Assembly: GCA_023417785.1 (NCBI GenBank)
Contig: JAEZEH010000005.1
Coordinates: 1-64,000, forward strand
Reading direction: 5' to 3'
From: Bacteroidota bacterium
GTDB taxonomy: Bacteria; Bacteroidota; Bacteroidia; Cytophagales; Cyclobacteriaceae
DNA: 64,000 nucleotides
The stretch's first letter is position 1, and every line of letters starts with the position of its first letter. Below the pieces are notes generated by a model, which saw only the letters and a program-made list of their open reading frames with translations, was not told where the DNA came from and ran no database searches. The position numbers were made by a program, and so were the translations under genes. Below are positions 1-8,761 of this stretch, one piece after another.

Positions 1-2
1 CT

Positions 3-157
3 ATTACCTGTTGCCGGTTGCCAGTTGCCAGTTGCCTGTTGCCAGTTGCCAGTTGCCTGTTGCCGGGTAGCCTGTTGCCAGTTACCGGTTAGCCAGTTAC
101 CAGTTACCCAGTTGCCAGTTACCAGTTACCCAGTTGCCGGTTAGCCTGTTGCCGGTG
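3..157. repeat. Heptanucleotide tandem repeat (NGTTGCC / NGTTACC class)
   Basis: Roughly twenty imperfect 7-bp units of the form (A/C/G)GTTGCC, with some AGTTACC and GGTTAGCC variants, run from the window edge to just before the stop codon of the outer-membrane protein gene at 171. The period of 7 is not a multiple of three, and no frame gives a credible protein. A related array of the same class lies at 47481-47592. Confidence 0.9.
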
Positions 158-170
158 GGGCGGGGATCGG

Positions 171-1397
171 TTAGAACAATGTATAGCCCACCATGATGGA
201 TGTGGTTTTGTAACTGGAGTCCCAGTACAGATACTCACCAAGGACATTGCGGCTGGTTTGATACCGAATTCCGATACTGGCCTTGTCCATGAATTTGTAT
301 CCAAGCCCTAAGCCCAGGTTTTTTCCACCGCCGAGGTCAAGCAAATCAAATCTCGAACCGTCGTTAGTCCTTGAAAACTCAACATTTGAGCTTCCACTGA
401 AATCAACCACGAAAGAAACGTCAGCAAAGATCTTTGACCGGTCATTCAGAAAAAAGTAGTGTCTGACACCCATCGCCAGTTCCACCGATTTATAGTCCAC
501 CTGCCCGGACAGTTCTCCGTTGGAGACATGGGGTGTTTTCTGGATTTTTTCAGTTTTATAATACTGATAAGTTGGGTCCAGGAATATGCTCCATTTGCTT
601 TTATTGAACGGCAATATGTATTCGAATCCCAGTCCGATCCGGAAACCGGGTTCATTGTCGAAATCAAAATCTCTCGAATCGGACGATGCGTTGTTTATCG
701 AGAGACTGCTGTGGTTGAACCCCGCCCTGATCGCCAAATCAAAGACGTCTCTCTTTCCTTTTGGCTCATAGCTCGTATTGTTGGATCCGCTACATTCGTT
801 GTATCTGATAAAGTACTTTTCCAGGTCGCGCTTCACGTACATAAGCTTTCCGGCGTCATTCGGTTTCATCGACTGACACATCAGTTCAGACGCAAGCTGT
901 TGGTGGAAAAGGTTATTGTGAGCAATTTTTTTTTCGATAAAATATCGCTTGTAAACCAATTGCCTTATTTCAGAATCATCTTTCCTATAGAAGAAACGAG
1001 TTAAGTTTCCCTCCCGGAATAAGAATAATGACGCCTTGCCTTCGATGAGCACTTTAAGAAACACACGTTTCTCTTCGAACACGGGATTTCTTTCCTTGCT
1101 GAGGTCATTCAATCCATCGCCCGATTGGTCAATATCAACCGTGGCTCGAACCCATTTCGAAACGTTGTCAACGCCGAATTCAGTTACCGTCCCGATAGAT
1201 GCCCTGAGGAGATCGCTATCCTCCGACATCTTGTATTCAAATTCCGTTGGATTGTTTCGCCAATCCACATTTCTCACCAGGCATTCTATCCGTTGGTTTG
1301 ACTCATCGATAAAATATCCTTTTTCAAAAACGATCTGAGAGAAGCATGCTATACTCAGGAACATCAATACCGCAGAAAATAGTACTGGTTTAATCAT
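171..1397 (-). CDS. Outer-membrane beta-barrel protein, tandem copy 1
   Basis: A 408-residue protein with an N-terminal signal peptide (hydrophobic residues 4-17, ending near FSQ). Residues 20-190 form a soluble domain beginning IVFEKGYFIDES and containing FLKVLIEGKASLFLF. The last ~190 residues carry alternating aromatic strands, GLG/GYKF turns, and a terminal strand ending VGYTLF, as expected of a beta barrel inserted in the outer membrane. I chose the ATG at 1397; the upstream extension would overlap the promoter. It is paralogous to the gene at 2117-3340, about two-thirds identical by eye. Function unknown; PorT/OMP_b-brl-type fold is an inference. Confidence 0.85.
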   Translation of the reverse strand: MIKPVLFSAVLMFLSIACFSQIVFEKGYFIDESNQRIECLVRNVDWRNNPTEFEYKMSEDSDLLRASIGTVTEFGVDNVSKWVRATVDIDQSGDGLNDLSKERNPVFEEKRVFLKVLIEGKASLFLFREGNLTRFFYRKDDSEIRQLVYKRYFIEKKIAHNNLFHQQLASELMCQSMKPNDAGKLMYVKRDLEKYFIRYNECSGSNNTSYEPKGKRDVFDLAIRAGFNHSSLSINNASSDSRDFDFDNEPGFRIGLGFEYILPFNKSKWSIFLDPTYQYYKTEKIQKTPHVSNGELSGQVDYKSVELAMGVRHYFFLNDRSKIFADVSFVVDFSGSSNVEFSRTNDGSRFDLLDLGGGKNLGLGLGYKFMDKASIGIRYQTSRNVLGEYLYWDSSYKTTSIMVGYTLF

Positions 1398-1457
1398 AAC
1401 AGGTTTTGGGGCTCTGTATTCACTCCTAACGTGGATGTCAACTGCAAACAATGGAGG

Positions 1458-1465
1458 CAAAGATA
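1458..1465 (-). promoter_or_regulatory. Candidate -7 promoter box of barrel gene copy 1
   Basis: On the minus strand the sequence reads TATCTTTG followed by C, a full match to the Bacteroidota TAnnTTTG box, about 60 nt upstream of the ATG at 1397. The block ATTAAAG-TCGTACGG just upstream is conserved at the paralogue (3397-3427) although surrounding DNA has diverged. Confidence 0.55.
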
Positions 1466-1730
1466 ACCGTACGACTTTAATATATGAAATTTGGGATGGT
1501 AGATTTTAATTGAAACACACCGATTCCGAGCTGATTGGTCCGCTAGCAGATTCTCAGAGTAAGCATCTAGCCGCGTTCTTCGGTGTGCTTGCCAATATGG
1601 GTCGCGGCTAATGGTCTTACTCTGGAACTTTTGAACGGCGGATTGTAATAACGTCCCTATAACATCGGCCGAGCCAATGCTCTGCGGTGTGGCTCCGATT
1701 GGATTCGTCAAAGGACCGGATTTTTTGGGT

Positions 1731-1738
1731 TATCTTTG
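1731..1738 (+). promoter_or_regulatory. Candidate -7 promoter box of small membrane peptide gene
   Basis: TATCTTTG followed by CA is a perfect TAnnTTTG box about 50 nt upstream of the small gene at 1787. No convincing -33 TTG element is seen at the usual distance. The equivalent site at the second copy reads TATCTTGT (near 3583) and looks weakened. Confidence 0.4.
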
Positions 1739-1786
1739 CACACCAATCATTCAAGGCTTACCTTCAAGTCAAACGTTGCACTACCT

Positions 1787-1951
1787 ATGAAACTACTGGC
1801 ACACCTTTCGATCACTTCATCCATGGATTGGGTTATCGTGATTCTCTTAACAATTCTTTGGGCTGCTTTTTTGTCCTGTGCAGTTCACAAAGTTGTAAAC
1901 ATATTTCTCAGAGGACTGAGAAGTGAAAAACCAAAATACAGTAGACGATAG
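1787..1951 (+). CDS. Small single-helix membrane peptide, copy 1
   Basis: A 54-residue reading frame beginning MKLLAHLS. Its core is one hydrophobic helix (VIVILLTILWAAFLSCAV) followed by a basic tail with FLRGLRSEKPKYSRR, a topology of inside-positive C terminus. Coding status is supported by a homologous peptide at 3681-3803 that shares ILWxAFLxxAVxKVxxIFLRGLR. The first in-frame ATG (1787) is used; an internal ATG at the MDW position (1823) matches the start of copy 2. It lies divergently upstream of barrel copy 1 and downstream of barrel copy 2. Function unknown. Confidence 0.6.
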   Translation: MKLLAHLSITSSMDWVIVILLTILWAAFLSCAVHKVVNIFLRGLRSEKPKYSRR

Positions 1952-2088
1952 CTTTCATACTCCTTGGTGCAACGGATCGAATATGCTGCCGGAAGGAGGA
2001 GGCTTTCAAAATCAAGCATGAGCGTCTTTCATGAGTGAACTCATAAGAAGAAATTGGCCAGTGCTATCAGGATTACGGAGTAATCGTG

Positions 2089-2116
2089 GTTCTGAAATCC
2101 GAAATCCGAAATAGAC
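2089..2116. repeat. Short heptanucleotide repeat (GAAATCC class)
   Basis: Three to four 7-bp units, GAAATCC-GAAATCC-GAAATAG, end exactly where the stop codon of the barrel gene at 2117 begins. The reverse complement (GGATTTC) matches the unit of the array at 61314-61375. Confidence 0.7.
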
Positions 2117-3340
2117 CTAGAACAACGAGTATCCCAGCATAATGGATGTAGCGTTATAGCTGGAATCCCAATAGATATAATGACGCATAACATGGCGACC
2201 GGTTTGATATCGGAGTCCGACACTGAACTTATCCATGAATTTGTACCCAAGTCCCAGCCCCAGGTTCTTTCCGCCGCTAATGTCGAGTGAATCGAATTCA
2301 GAACCATTGGTTTTGTAAAAAGTGATCATCGATCTACCACTAAAATCAACTATAAAAGAAACGTCGGCGAAGATCTTTGACTTGTCATCAAGAAAAAAGT
2401 AGTGTCTGACACCTATCGGGACCTCCACTGATGTGTAGTCAACCTGTCCGGCAAGCTCGCCGTTAGCTACGAACGAGGTTTTTTGGATCTTCCGGGATCT
2501 GTAATATTGATATGCCGGTTCCAGAAATATGCCCCATTTATTTTTGTTGAATGGCAAAGTGTATTCAAATCCCAACCCGAATCGGAATCCGACCTCACTA
2601 TCAAAATCAAAATCCCTCCAATCAGAGACATCATTTTCGATTGACAGACTACTGTAGTTGACACCCGCATTAACCGATAAACTGAACAGGTCTCGCTTTC
2701 CCTGCTGCTTATAGCCGATGCCGCCGGAACCACTGCATTCATTATATCTTGTAAAGTACTTTTCCAGATCGCTTTTTGCGTACATGACCTTTGCGATCCT
2801 GTTCGTTTTCATCGACTCACACGCGAGTTCATCAGCAAGTTGTTGATGGAAGTAGTTGTTGGTAGCAATATTGTGACCGACGAAATATCGCTTATATACC
2901 AACTGGTTTATTTCAGAATCATCCTTGCGGAGAAAAAAACGAGTCATATTTCCGTCCCGATATAGAAACAAAGAAGCTTTGCCTTCAACAAGAACTTTCA
3001 GAAATAGTGTCTTACTTTCAAAGACAGGATTTCTCTCAGTACCGATGTTATTCGAGCCATAGCCGGACTGATCTACATTGACTGTGGATCGGATCCATTT
3101 CGAAACATTGTTTACGCCGAATTCCCTGACCGTTTCAATCGATGCCTTGAGGACCACGCCGTCTTCCGACAGCTTATATTCGAATTCTGTTGGATTCTTT
3201 GCCCTGTCCAGGTTTTTGATCAAGCATTCAGTTTTCTGACCGGACTCATCGACAAGATACCCCTTTTCAAAAACAATTTGCGAAAGGCATTCCAGACTAA
3301 TAGTCGTGGAGAATACAAAAAAGATCAGTTGCTTAGTCAT
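2117..3340 (-). CDS. Outer-membrane beta-barrel protein, tandem copy 2
   Basis: A 407-residue paralogue of the gene at 171-1397, collinear from the signal peptide (MTKQLIFFVFSTTIS, cleavage near CLSQ) through the IVFEKGYLVDES domain, the FLKVLVEGKASLFLY segment, the NECSGSGG linker and the C-terminal barrel ending LGYSLF. Most differences are substitutions, few indels, so the duplication is fairly recent but not new. The start codon is shared in position with copy 1. The barrel suggests an outer-membrane location; ligand and role are unknown. Confidence 0.85.
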   Translation of the reverse strand: MTKQLIFFVFSTTISLECLSQIVFEKGYLVDESGQKTECLIKNLDRAKNPTEFEYKLSEDGVVLKASIETVREFGVNNVSKWIRSTVNVDQSGYGSNNIGTERNPVFESKTLFLKVLVEGKASLFLYRDGNMTRFFLRKDDSEINQLVYKRYFVGHNIATNNYFHQQLADELACESMKTNRIAKVMYAKSDLEKYFTRYNECSGSGGIGYKQQGKRDLFSLSVNAGVNYSSLSIENDVSDWRDFDFDSEVGFRFGLGFEYTLPFNKNKWGIFLEPAYQYYRSRKIQKTSFVANGELAGQVDYTSVEVPIGVRHYFFLDDKSKIFADVSFIVDFSGRSMITFYKTNGSEFDSLDISGGKNLGLGLGYKFMDKFSVGLRYQTGRHVMRHYIYWDSSYNATSIMLGYSLF

Positions 3341-3396
3341 AACGGTTATGTTTTATGATTCACTGCTATCGTTGGCACGTGGCACAGAAAGTGAGG

Positions 3397-3427
3397 CAAA
3401 GGTAAACCGTACGGCTTTAATTGTCAA
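3397..3427 (-). promoter_or_regulatory. Promoter of barrel gene copy 2 (TTGACA-17-TACCTTTG)
   Basis: On the minus strand TTGACA (3422-3427) is separated by 17 bp from TACCTTTG (3397-3404), a good fit to the Bacteroidota TTG / TAnnTTTG promoter. The spacer includes the 8-bp palindrome CCGTACGG. The ATG follows about 57 nt later. Confidence 0.6.
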
Positions 3428-3465
3428 CGGCGGTTGTCAAATTATAAAGTGGAGCCAGGTTCCCT

Positions 3466-3523
3466 TTGATAATTCTTTGGGAGGCTTTCCTGGTTGGGCT
3501 ATTTTCAAAGCGGTTACCCAGAC
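3466..3523 (+). pseudogene. Relic third copy of the small membrane peptide gene
   Basis: The stretch from GATAATTCTTTGGG to TTCAAAGCGGTTACC aligns with the helix-coding part of the intact copy at 3681-3803 (GTGATTCTTTGGA ... TACAAAGTGATAACC). Read in the equivalent frame it gives IILWEAFL and then loses register because one base is missing around CTGG(G)TTGGG. No start codon or complete frame survives. Confidence 0.5.
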
Positions 3524-3680
3524 GAGGCTAACCTGGAGTGTATCCAATTCGCTTCACCGTTCGAACCGGGTTTTCCCGGTTATCTTGTCCAATATTCACT
3601 AAAGGTTTACTTTCGATTCAAAAAATTGTTGTGCTTATGAAACTAATGGGATTCCTTTCAGCCTTTCAGCAGGCTCACCG

Positions 3681-3803
3681 ATGGAACTGGCAGTGATGAT
3701 TCTTGTGGTGATTCTTTGGAGTGCTTTCCTGGGTTGGGCTGTTTACAAAGTGATAACCATCTTTCTCAGAGGGCTCAGAAACGGAAACCCCAAAGACAGG
3801 TAG
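3681..3803 (+). CDS. Small single-helix membrane peptide, copy 2
   Basis: A 40-residue frame: MELAVMILVVILW, then SAFLGWAVYKVITIFLRGLR and a polar tail NGNPKDR. It is homologous to the peptide at 1787-1951. The upstream ATGAAACTA that starts copy 1 is also present here (3637) but an 8-nt length difference puts it out of frame, so this copy must start at the internal ATG or has lost its native start. It follows the barrel copy 2 promoter region divergently. Function unknown. Confidence 0.5.
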   Translation: MELAVMILVVILWSAFLGWAVYKVITIFLRGLRNGNPKDR

Positions 3804-3864
3804 GCGGTAGCATCCATCCTGGTTTCCTGCGGTGAAACGCATGGAGGATCAGGACCTTTCTTGA

Positions 3865-4488
3865 CTATTCGACGATTCTCCGTTCCATGATTGAATAATC
3901 GATTCGGCTTCGCAAGATATCACCTCTCGGATCGATGTATATCAGACTTGAATCGGTTTCATCTGATAAGTATGAGCCAATTGCTCCATGCTCTTTCGTC
4001 ACAAAGACGACAACATCAAGAAGATGCGGCTCACCGGTGAAGTCTTCTTCTATCGCCGTCCATCCTTTCAGTCTGAAGATATGAACATCGAAACCGTAAT
4101 AATTCCTTAACAAATCGACATGGACTATGGGGAACTCCCTGGAGATTGTGTGGGCTTCCGAACTGTAACGAATTGACACAGTATCGACGGTGCCCGGAGG
4201 AGAATCGAGGTTGAACAAAGCAAAATCCCCGAGCACTCCGTGAGCACGTCCAAAAAAGCGATTACCAATCCGATATAAAAAGCCGTTATCGAAGACCAGC
4301 GTATCGTTGAGTACGAGACCAGGATGTGTTTGATAAATGTGGCTTTCACTCTCAGAGGAACGCATCACAGAAAAGTAAGGTACACGCGATGTGTCCTCTA
4401 AATCTGGATAAGGTTCCAGCGCTGCGGGGGACGGATTGCATCCCGTCAAAATCCAGAGTATATGAACCATGAATAGAAACCGCATCAT
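3865..4488 (-). CDS. Hypothetical lipoprotein
   Basis: A 207-residue protein whose N terminus (MMRFLFMVHILWILTGCNPS) has a signal sequence and the lipobox LTGC, predicting lipid attachment at Cys17. The rest is a beta-rich soluble domain without a family motif that I recognise. It stands alone on the minus strand between the peptide gene and the DCC protein gene. An envelope location is well supported, a function is not. Confidence 0.7.
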   Translation of the reverse strand: MMRFLFMVHILWILTGCNPSPAALEPYPDLEDTSRVPYFSVMRSSESESHIYQTHPGLVLNDTLVFDNGFLYRIGNRFFGRAHGVLGDFALFNLDSPPGTVDTVSIRYSSEAHTISREFPIVHVDLLRNYYGFDVHIFRLKGWTAIEEDFTGEPHLLDVVVFVTKEHGAIGSYLSDETDSSLIYIDPRGDILRSRIDYSIMERRIVE

Positions 4489-4926
4489 GGTAGCAAGGTA
4501 AATAATGCATCGCGCTCTGTTACATTTGGATGCCGTTTATTCCGGTGCAGTCGAGATGGAGATTGGAGTTTACTCCTCGCCACGGTGCCGGGGGCTCCGT
4601 TCCGACAGCCCACCAACGACACCACCAATCGCTGGATCAACGTAAACGCAACGTGTATTGTAATTCCAGGGATCCGGCAAGACAAATTGCCCTTTTGCGT
4701 ATCAACTTGTAAGGGTGGGATCGCACATTCCGGAAACGCAAGACTTCGTCCAGGGGATTCGTTCCACGTTCAGGGGGGATGACGGAGAGACAGCATGTAT
4801 ATCCGGCGTAAGGCTTAGCTACGTAAGCCCGACGTACATTTACTTCGAAGTTGTTCGCGAATAAGACATGGAAACGTGCTGTCAGGATGACGGAGGGACA
4901 GGAGGACGAGGCTGAAATCGGAATCG
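4489..4926. other. Non-coding stretch with a 17-bp direct repeat
   Basis: No frame here looks like a protein; the longest minus frame (into 4969) overlaps the DCC gene and has an atypical composition. A 17-bp sequence GGATGACGGAG(A/G)GACAG occurs twice (4777-4793 and 4885-4901), and a small hairpin GGCTTA/TAAGCC lies at 4812-4829. It may be decayed coding or mobile DNA. Confidence 0.4.
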
Positions 4927-5340
4927 TTACAAGAACCTTTCCCTCAATTCCGGTGTCGGAATCATACACTCATTCTGTTTACCGAATACGTTGTACCGCG
5001 TGCGGGCGATGAGGTTGTAGACACCGTCGCGGATGAAGCGGGGAATGAAACGAAATATGCGAAGGCCGGACATGGGGCCGCTGAGGTTGGCGGCGACAAG
5101 CAGAGCGGCGTCACTCCGCTCGTGAAGTTTACCGTCCTTTATGACGAGGACACTGTGAAGCTGCGACGGGTCCTTTCCGAAATGCAGCATCCATTCTTCG
5201 CCGGCTTTCGATTGCAGCGACGCAAACCGAAACTTCCCATGGGGATCATGACGAATGATATACTGGACGGTGCCGTTGCAAAGGTTACAGACACCGTCGA
5301 AGAGAACGATTATCGAATTATCAGTTTGAGTCAGCTTCAC
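4927..5340 (-). CDS. DCC-family thiol-disulfide oxidoreductase (DUF393)
   Basis: A 137-residue protein with the family signature DGVCNLC at residues 15-21, giving the CxxC pair Cys18/Cys21 expected of DCC (DUF393) proteins, and the typical FRFASLQS segment after it. These are cytosolic thioredoxin-fold proteins with presumed thiol redox activity; substrates are generally unknown. The start codon overlaps the last 20 nt of the upstream type-B T9SS cargo gene, so the two are probably co-transcribed, although a functional tie is not evident. Confidence 0.88.
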   Translation of the reverse strand: MKLTQTDNSIIVLFDGVCNLCNGTVQYIIRHDPHGKFRFASLQSKAGEEWMLHFGKDPSQLHSVLVIKDGKLHERSDAALLVAANLSGPMSGLRIFRFIPRFIRDGVYNLIARTRYNVFGKQNECMIPTPELRERFL

Positions 5341-8257
5341 GTACCAGATGTACCCACCCTTTAATGGTTTTATATTTTATCGAAGGATCAATCGCAATAA
5401 ACGTGACTTCGGCAACGTAATAATAAACCCCCGTTGACAGCAACTGGCCATCGCTTGAACGTCCATCCCAGTCGATCCAGATATGGTTCACGTCGTCGTT
5501 GACCTGACCGGTATAGCTGTACACCTCGCGTCCCCACCTGTTGTACACATGGAATACGACAGATTCAACGAAACGTGCACACCTGCCAGCGTCTGCAGGG
5601 TCATTGTTACACCTATCCGTAATCACTTCGCCCGGATTGTCGCGGTCACTATATGCGCTGAACACATCATTACACCCATCGCCGTTAGGTGTAAAAAAGT
5701 TCGGCAGCTCGTAATACGGGCAGTTCTCAACACACATGGGATCACTCAGTTCACTTACGTTCCCGGAACGGTCCACCGATGCAATCTTGTAACACGCGGC
5801 GAATGACGTACGACCTAAACCGCGATCGTCATATTCAAGTCCGCGGACCCCTGTCGCTAATAAAACGTAATCCCCGTTGGGAGTGTTCGCATAATAGATA
5901 TTATAATAATCGATATCGCGGTTACAATCTTCGTCCGATTGTGTCCACGAGAGCCGGTTTGTGAAATCGTTTGTCTGGCAACCGCATTCCGGGGCTTCAA
6001 CAAGTACTGGCGGCCCTGGTTTGCAAGGCGCGTCATCATCACCGGGGCTGGCACACACAACCTGAGATCGGTTGATCAAAGGCGCTTCGATAACGGGACT
6101 TCCGTAACTGCCATAGGTTTCCACCAAATAACAATACTCCCGGTCCTCAAGGCCCGTGTCGGAATAGATGAATCCTGCCTGCATCACATTCACTTCGGTG
6201 AGGAATTCCAGGTCGTCGATGTTGGTTGCGCCTTCGGGTCCGCGATAAACCCTGTGGGTATATCCGCTGATATTATTCGACCAGGGTACTTCTGCATCCC
6301 ACGTCAGATCAATACGCTGGGATCGTGAAGAGGCCAGTGCCTGCACCGACGAAGCCACGGCCGAAACACCAACGAATGTATCAGGGTCGGATGCATCGGT
6401 GAAAGCAGCGACACTATAATTATAAATCGTATTTCTGGTATCGAGGCCTGTGTCTACAAAGACGGTATCCTTCGTTGTGCCCACCGGTATCGAATCGTTT
6501 GCCCGCGTAAACCCGGTGTGGCGGTAGACGACATAGTCATAGTCCAGGGGCGGCAGGTCAATCGGGCTCATCCAGCGGACCTCGAGTTCGCCATTCTGGG
6601 CACCTCCATCCGGGAGATTAGTTTCGAGCACCGAAACATTGGTAATCACCGGCGTAACGATTTCGAAAGGATCGACACAGAGATCCTGCGAAACGAGGCT
6701 TTCACTTCCCGTCGCAGCGGGGAACACGGCAACGAGCCGATAACAGTAACGCGCACCGGCAGCAAGGCCTTTGCCGCCGTTGGTGTCTGTAAAAGAGTTT
6801 GCCTCGCTCATTGGTACGGTTGCGACCAGTTCGTAGCCGAGATAATCCGGCATGCCGGTTTCACAGGTTGACGGCTCAAAATCAGATCCTTCAACTTTTC
6901 GCCAGACCTGCATGGTTTGCGCATTCGAACATGTGTATGGGTCCCAGTTCACGGTTACGTGGCGTCTGGTATTATCGGCGGTATACGTGTTCCATTCCGG
7001 AGCAGGTCCGACTACAGTAATAAACCACGTTTCAAAACTCGCGAGCTGCGGACCTGACGGGGGGTCGTCTGTGATTTTAAAGACCACTGGATAAGGCTGG
7101 TCCCGGACATGGGAGCACTGGGTCTGCCATACGAACTCAGTGGTGGCTGGCACGGGGCGGTAATCCTGCGGTCCGGGCCGGGGATCAATGAAGGCCGGGC
7201 CCTGTGCGGTAGCATATTCAAAAATGGGCGAGAACGCTTCTATCTTAACCCGGTCACCATCGACGTCGGTACCGATGATGGGCACGCGAAGTTCGGAGCC
7301 GGCTACCACGCAGGTATCCGGCGGGATCTCAAGTTGAGGCCGTTCATTGTCGCAGTCTTCCACCAGGATCTGCATGTCGCGGCGTACATAACCGAGGCGG
7401 CGCCAGACGCCGTTTACCTTGCGCCATTCGATAACATGAAAAGCAATGTTATACTCACCGACCGCGCCGGGGGCATCCCAGGTTATGGTTCCGGTGATCT
7501 GATTGATGGTGAACGTAGGCGGACCGTTTCCCTGTTCATTCGCCTGGTCGTAAGGAACGGGTAACCCTGTATAAAATCTTTGATTGTCAGGGTTGCGGTA
7601 GTTAAGTACTTCCGTGCGGCGCGCGCTGAACGGAATTACCAGTGCGAACGAAATACTGTCCTGTGCGTCGGGATCGTAAGCGCCGGGATTGTGAGTGAAA
7701 GCAACACCGGGGCAGGCTCTGTCGATTGGATCGACTTCAAGCCGGGGCGAGTTGTTGAGGCCGTAAAAGGGATCGATAACGATCTGTGTTTCCAGGAAGA
7801 AATGCGTTTGCACGGATGCGTCCATGTTGAGCACGCCTTCGTTACGGTTGGGTTCGCGATAGCTGATGGTATATACACCAGGAGCCGCGTATTCGTGGTA
7901 TACGCGAAAGAAGGCATAGGCCACGCCTTGCGGAAGCGGAGGTTTGCCTTCCTTGCCGGCCATGTTCTGCGTCTCGGGAACAAACATGGTTACCCCGTCG
8001 CCAAAGTCGAGTACATCCTGGTCTCCGCCAAAAAGCACACTTGTATTTCGGGTATTGGTCCAGACTTCGATTGTAATCCAGAACCCGCGCGGGTTATTCG
8101 GATCGGCCGTTACGGTAATCTGCCCGGCTCGCAGGTGAGTTGCCTGTACATCAAAGGCAAGGGTGAGCAGTAACAGAAGAAGAAGGGTAACTTTTCTATT
8201 GACTGATGAAGCGTAAAGTCGTCGGAGGTTGTAGAAAATGTTACTGAATTTCAGCAC
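5321..8257 (-). CDS. Large secreted protein with fibronectin-type domains and gliding-motility (T9SS type B) C-terminal domain
   Basis: A 978-residue protein. Residues ~20-40 form a signal peptide (VTLLLLLLLTLAFDVQA). The N-terminal ~400 residues are beta-rich, followed by several fibronectin-III/PKD-like modules (WDPYTCSNA, VRWMSP, LTWDAEVPW, LSWTQSDEDC starts). The last ~95 residues match the gliding motility-associated C-terminal domain: NFFTPNGDGCNDVF, VFHVYNRWGREVY, DGRSSDGQLLSTGVYYY. That domain directs export through the T9SS and surface attachment. Many Cys pairs suggest an oxidised extracellular fold. An earlier Met could be skipped in favour of a later one; I keep the first. Confidence 0.9.
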   Translation of the reverse strand: MLKFSNIFYNLRRLYASSVNRKVTLLLLLLLTLAFDVQATHLRAGQITVTADPNNPRGFWITIEVWTNTRNTSVLFGGDQDVLDFGDGVTMFVPETQNMAGKEGKPPLPQGVAYAFFRVYHEYAAPGVYTISYREPNRNEGVLNMDASVQTHFFLETQIVIDPFYGLNNSPRLEVDPIDRACPGVAFTHNPGAYDPDAQDSISFALVIPFSARRTEVLNYRNPDNQRFYTGLPVPYDQANEQGNGPPTFTINQITGTITWDAPGAVGEYNIAFHVIEWRKVNGVWRRLGYVRRDMQILVEDCDNERPQLEIPPDTCVVAGSELRVPIIGTDVDGDRVKIEAFSPIFEYATAQGPAFIDPRPGPQDYRPVPATTEFVWQTQCSHVRDQPYPVVFKITDDPPSGPQLASFETWFITVVGPAPEWNTYTADNTRRHVTVNWDPYTCSNAQTMQVWRKVEGSDFEPSTCETGMPDYLGYELVATVPMSEANSFTDTNGGKGLAAGARYCYRLVAVFPAATGSESLVSQDLCVDPFEIVTPVITNVSVLETNLPDGGAQNGELEVRWMSPIDLPPLDYDYVVYRHTGFTRANDSIPVGTTKDTVFVDTGLDTRNTIYNYSVAAFTDASDPDTFVGVSAVASSVQALASSRSQRIDLTWDAEVPWSNNISGYTHRVYRGPEGATNIDDLEFLTEVNVMQAGFIYSDTGLEDREYCYLVETYGSYGSPVIEAPLINRSQVVCASPGDDDAPCKPGPPVLVEAPECGCQTNDFTNRLSWTQSDEDCNRDIDYYNIYYANTPNGDYVLLATGVRGLEYDDRGLGRTSFAACYKIASVDRSGNVSELSDPMCVENCPYYELPNFFTPNGDGCNDVFSAYSDRDNPGEVITDRCNNDPADAGRCARFVESVVFHVYNRWGREVYSYTGQVNDDVNHIWIDWDGRSSDGQLLSTGVYYYVAEVTFIAIDPSIKYKTIKGWVHLVREADSN

Positions 8258-8529
8258 CTGATTATATCTTTTAGGTAAATATATATCAACTTATAAATTC
8301 TCGTTCCTGAGGCGGAAAGATACCCCATTAAAACGTCTGGCGTATGTAATATATTTAAAGTTAGGCGGATTTCTTTGCGGTGGGACACCATTTCAACCAA
8401 CCCACGCACAACTCTGAGGTCTCTGGAGAGACACTGTAAACCACTCGCGCGTTGGAAATTTAACGGAAAACTTAGGTAATTCCGTGAGAAACTTTATTTT
8501 CGCAAACACCTTACCTAACATTGTGTTTA

Positions 8530-8712
8530 ATGGCTGAAGACATCAGGGCGCTGGAGCGGGCACTTCGCAACCGCCGGGCTGAACTCCAACGACTTATCCT
8601 GCAAATGAGATCTGATCATCTGAACTCCGGGGCCGTTTTTCGGATTCTCAACAAGGAGTTGCGTTCAATTGAAGAGAAGTTGAAAAATCCTTCGGAACCT
8701 ACTTCGAAATAG
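8530..8712 (+). CDS. Small hypothetical alpha-helical protein
   Basis: A 60-residue frame starting MAEDIRALERAL, rich in Glu, Arg and Leu in a heptad-like pattern, so probably one long helical hairpin or coiled coil. The ATG at 8530 is preferred over the TTG three codons upstream. It precedes another small gene with a 49-nt gap. I do not recognise a family. Confidence 0.6.
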   Translation: MAEDIRALERALRNRRAELQRLILQMRSDHLNSGAVFRILNKELRSIEEKLKNPSEPTSK

Positions 8713-8731
8713 TTTTCAAACGACTTCCTGG

Positions 8732-8740
8732 TTACTTTGC
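8732..8740 (+). promoter_or_regulatory. Candidate -7 promoter box (TTACTTTGC)
   Basis: TTACTTTGC lies 22 nt before the ATG at 8762. It is a one-base-short variant of TAnnTTTG; similar boxes precede other genes here (TTATTTTGC at 9070-9078, TCACTTTGC at 38272-38280, CTACTTTGC at 58821-58829). No strong -33 box was found. Confidence 0.3.
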
Positions 8741-8761
8741 AGTTTTTTAACAAAAGCAAGT

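Noticed and set aside
3..157. Repeat array considered as a CRISPR
   Set aside because: Units are 7 bp with no unique spacers and no cas genes nearby.
459..1004. 181-codon plus-strand open frame
   Set aside because: Lies antisense inside the barrel gene at 171-1397, whose paralogue and signal peptide show which strand is coding; no family features.
3555..3580. GTTCGAACC resembling a tRNA T-loop
   Set aside because: No acceptor, D or anticodon stem can be folded around it.
4637..4969. 110-codon minus-strand frame upstream of the lipoprotein
   Set aside because: Overlaps the DCC gene and has an implausible composition; treated as non-coding.
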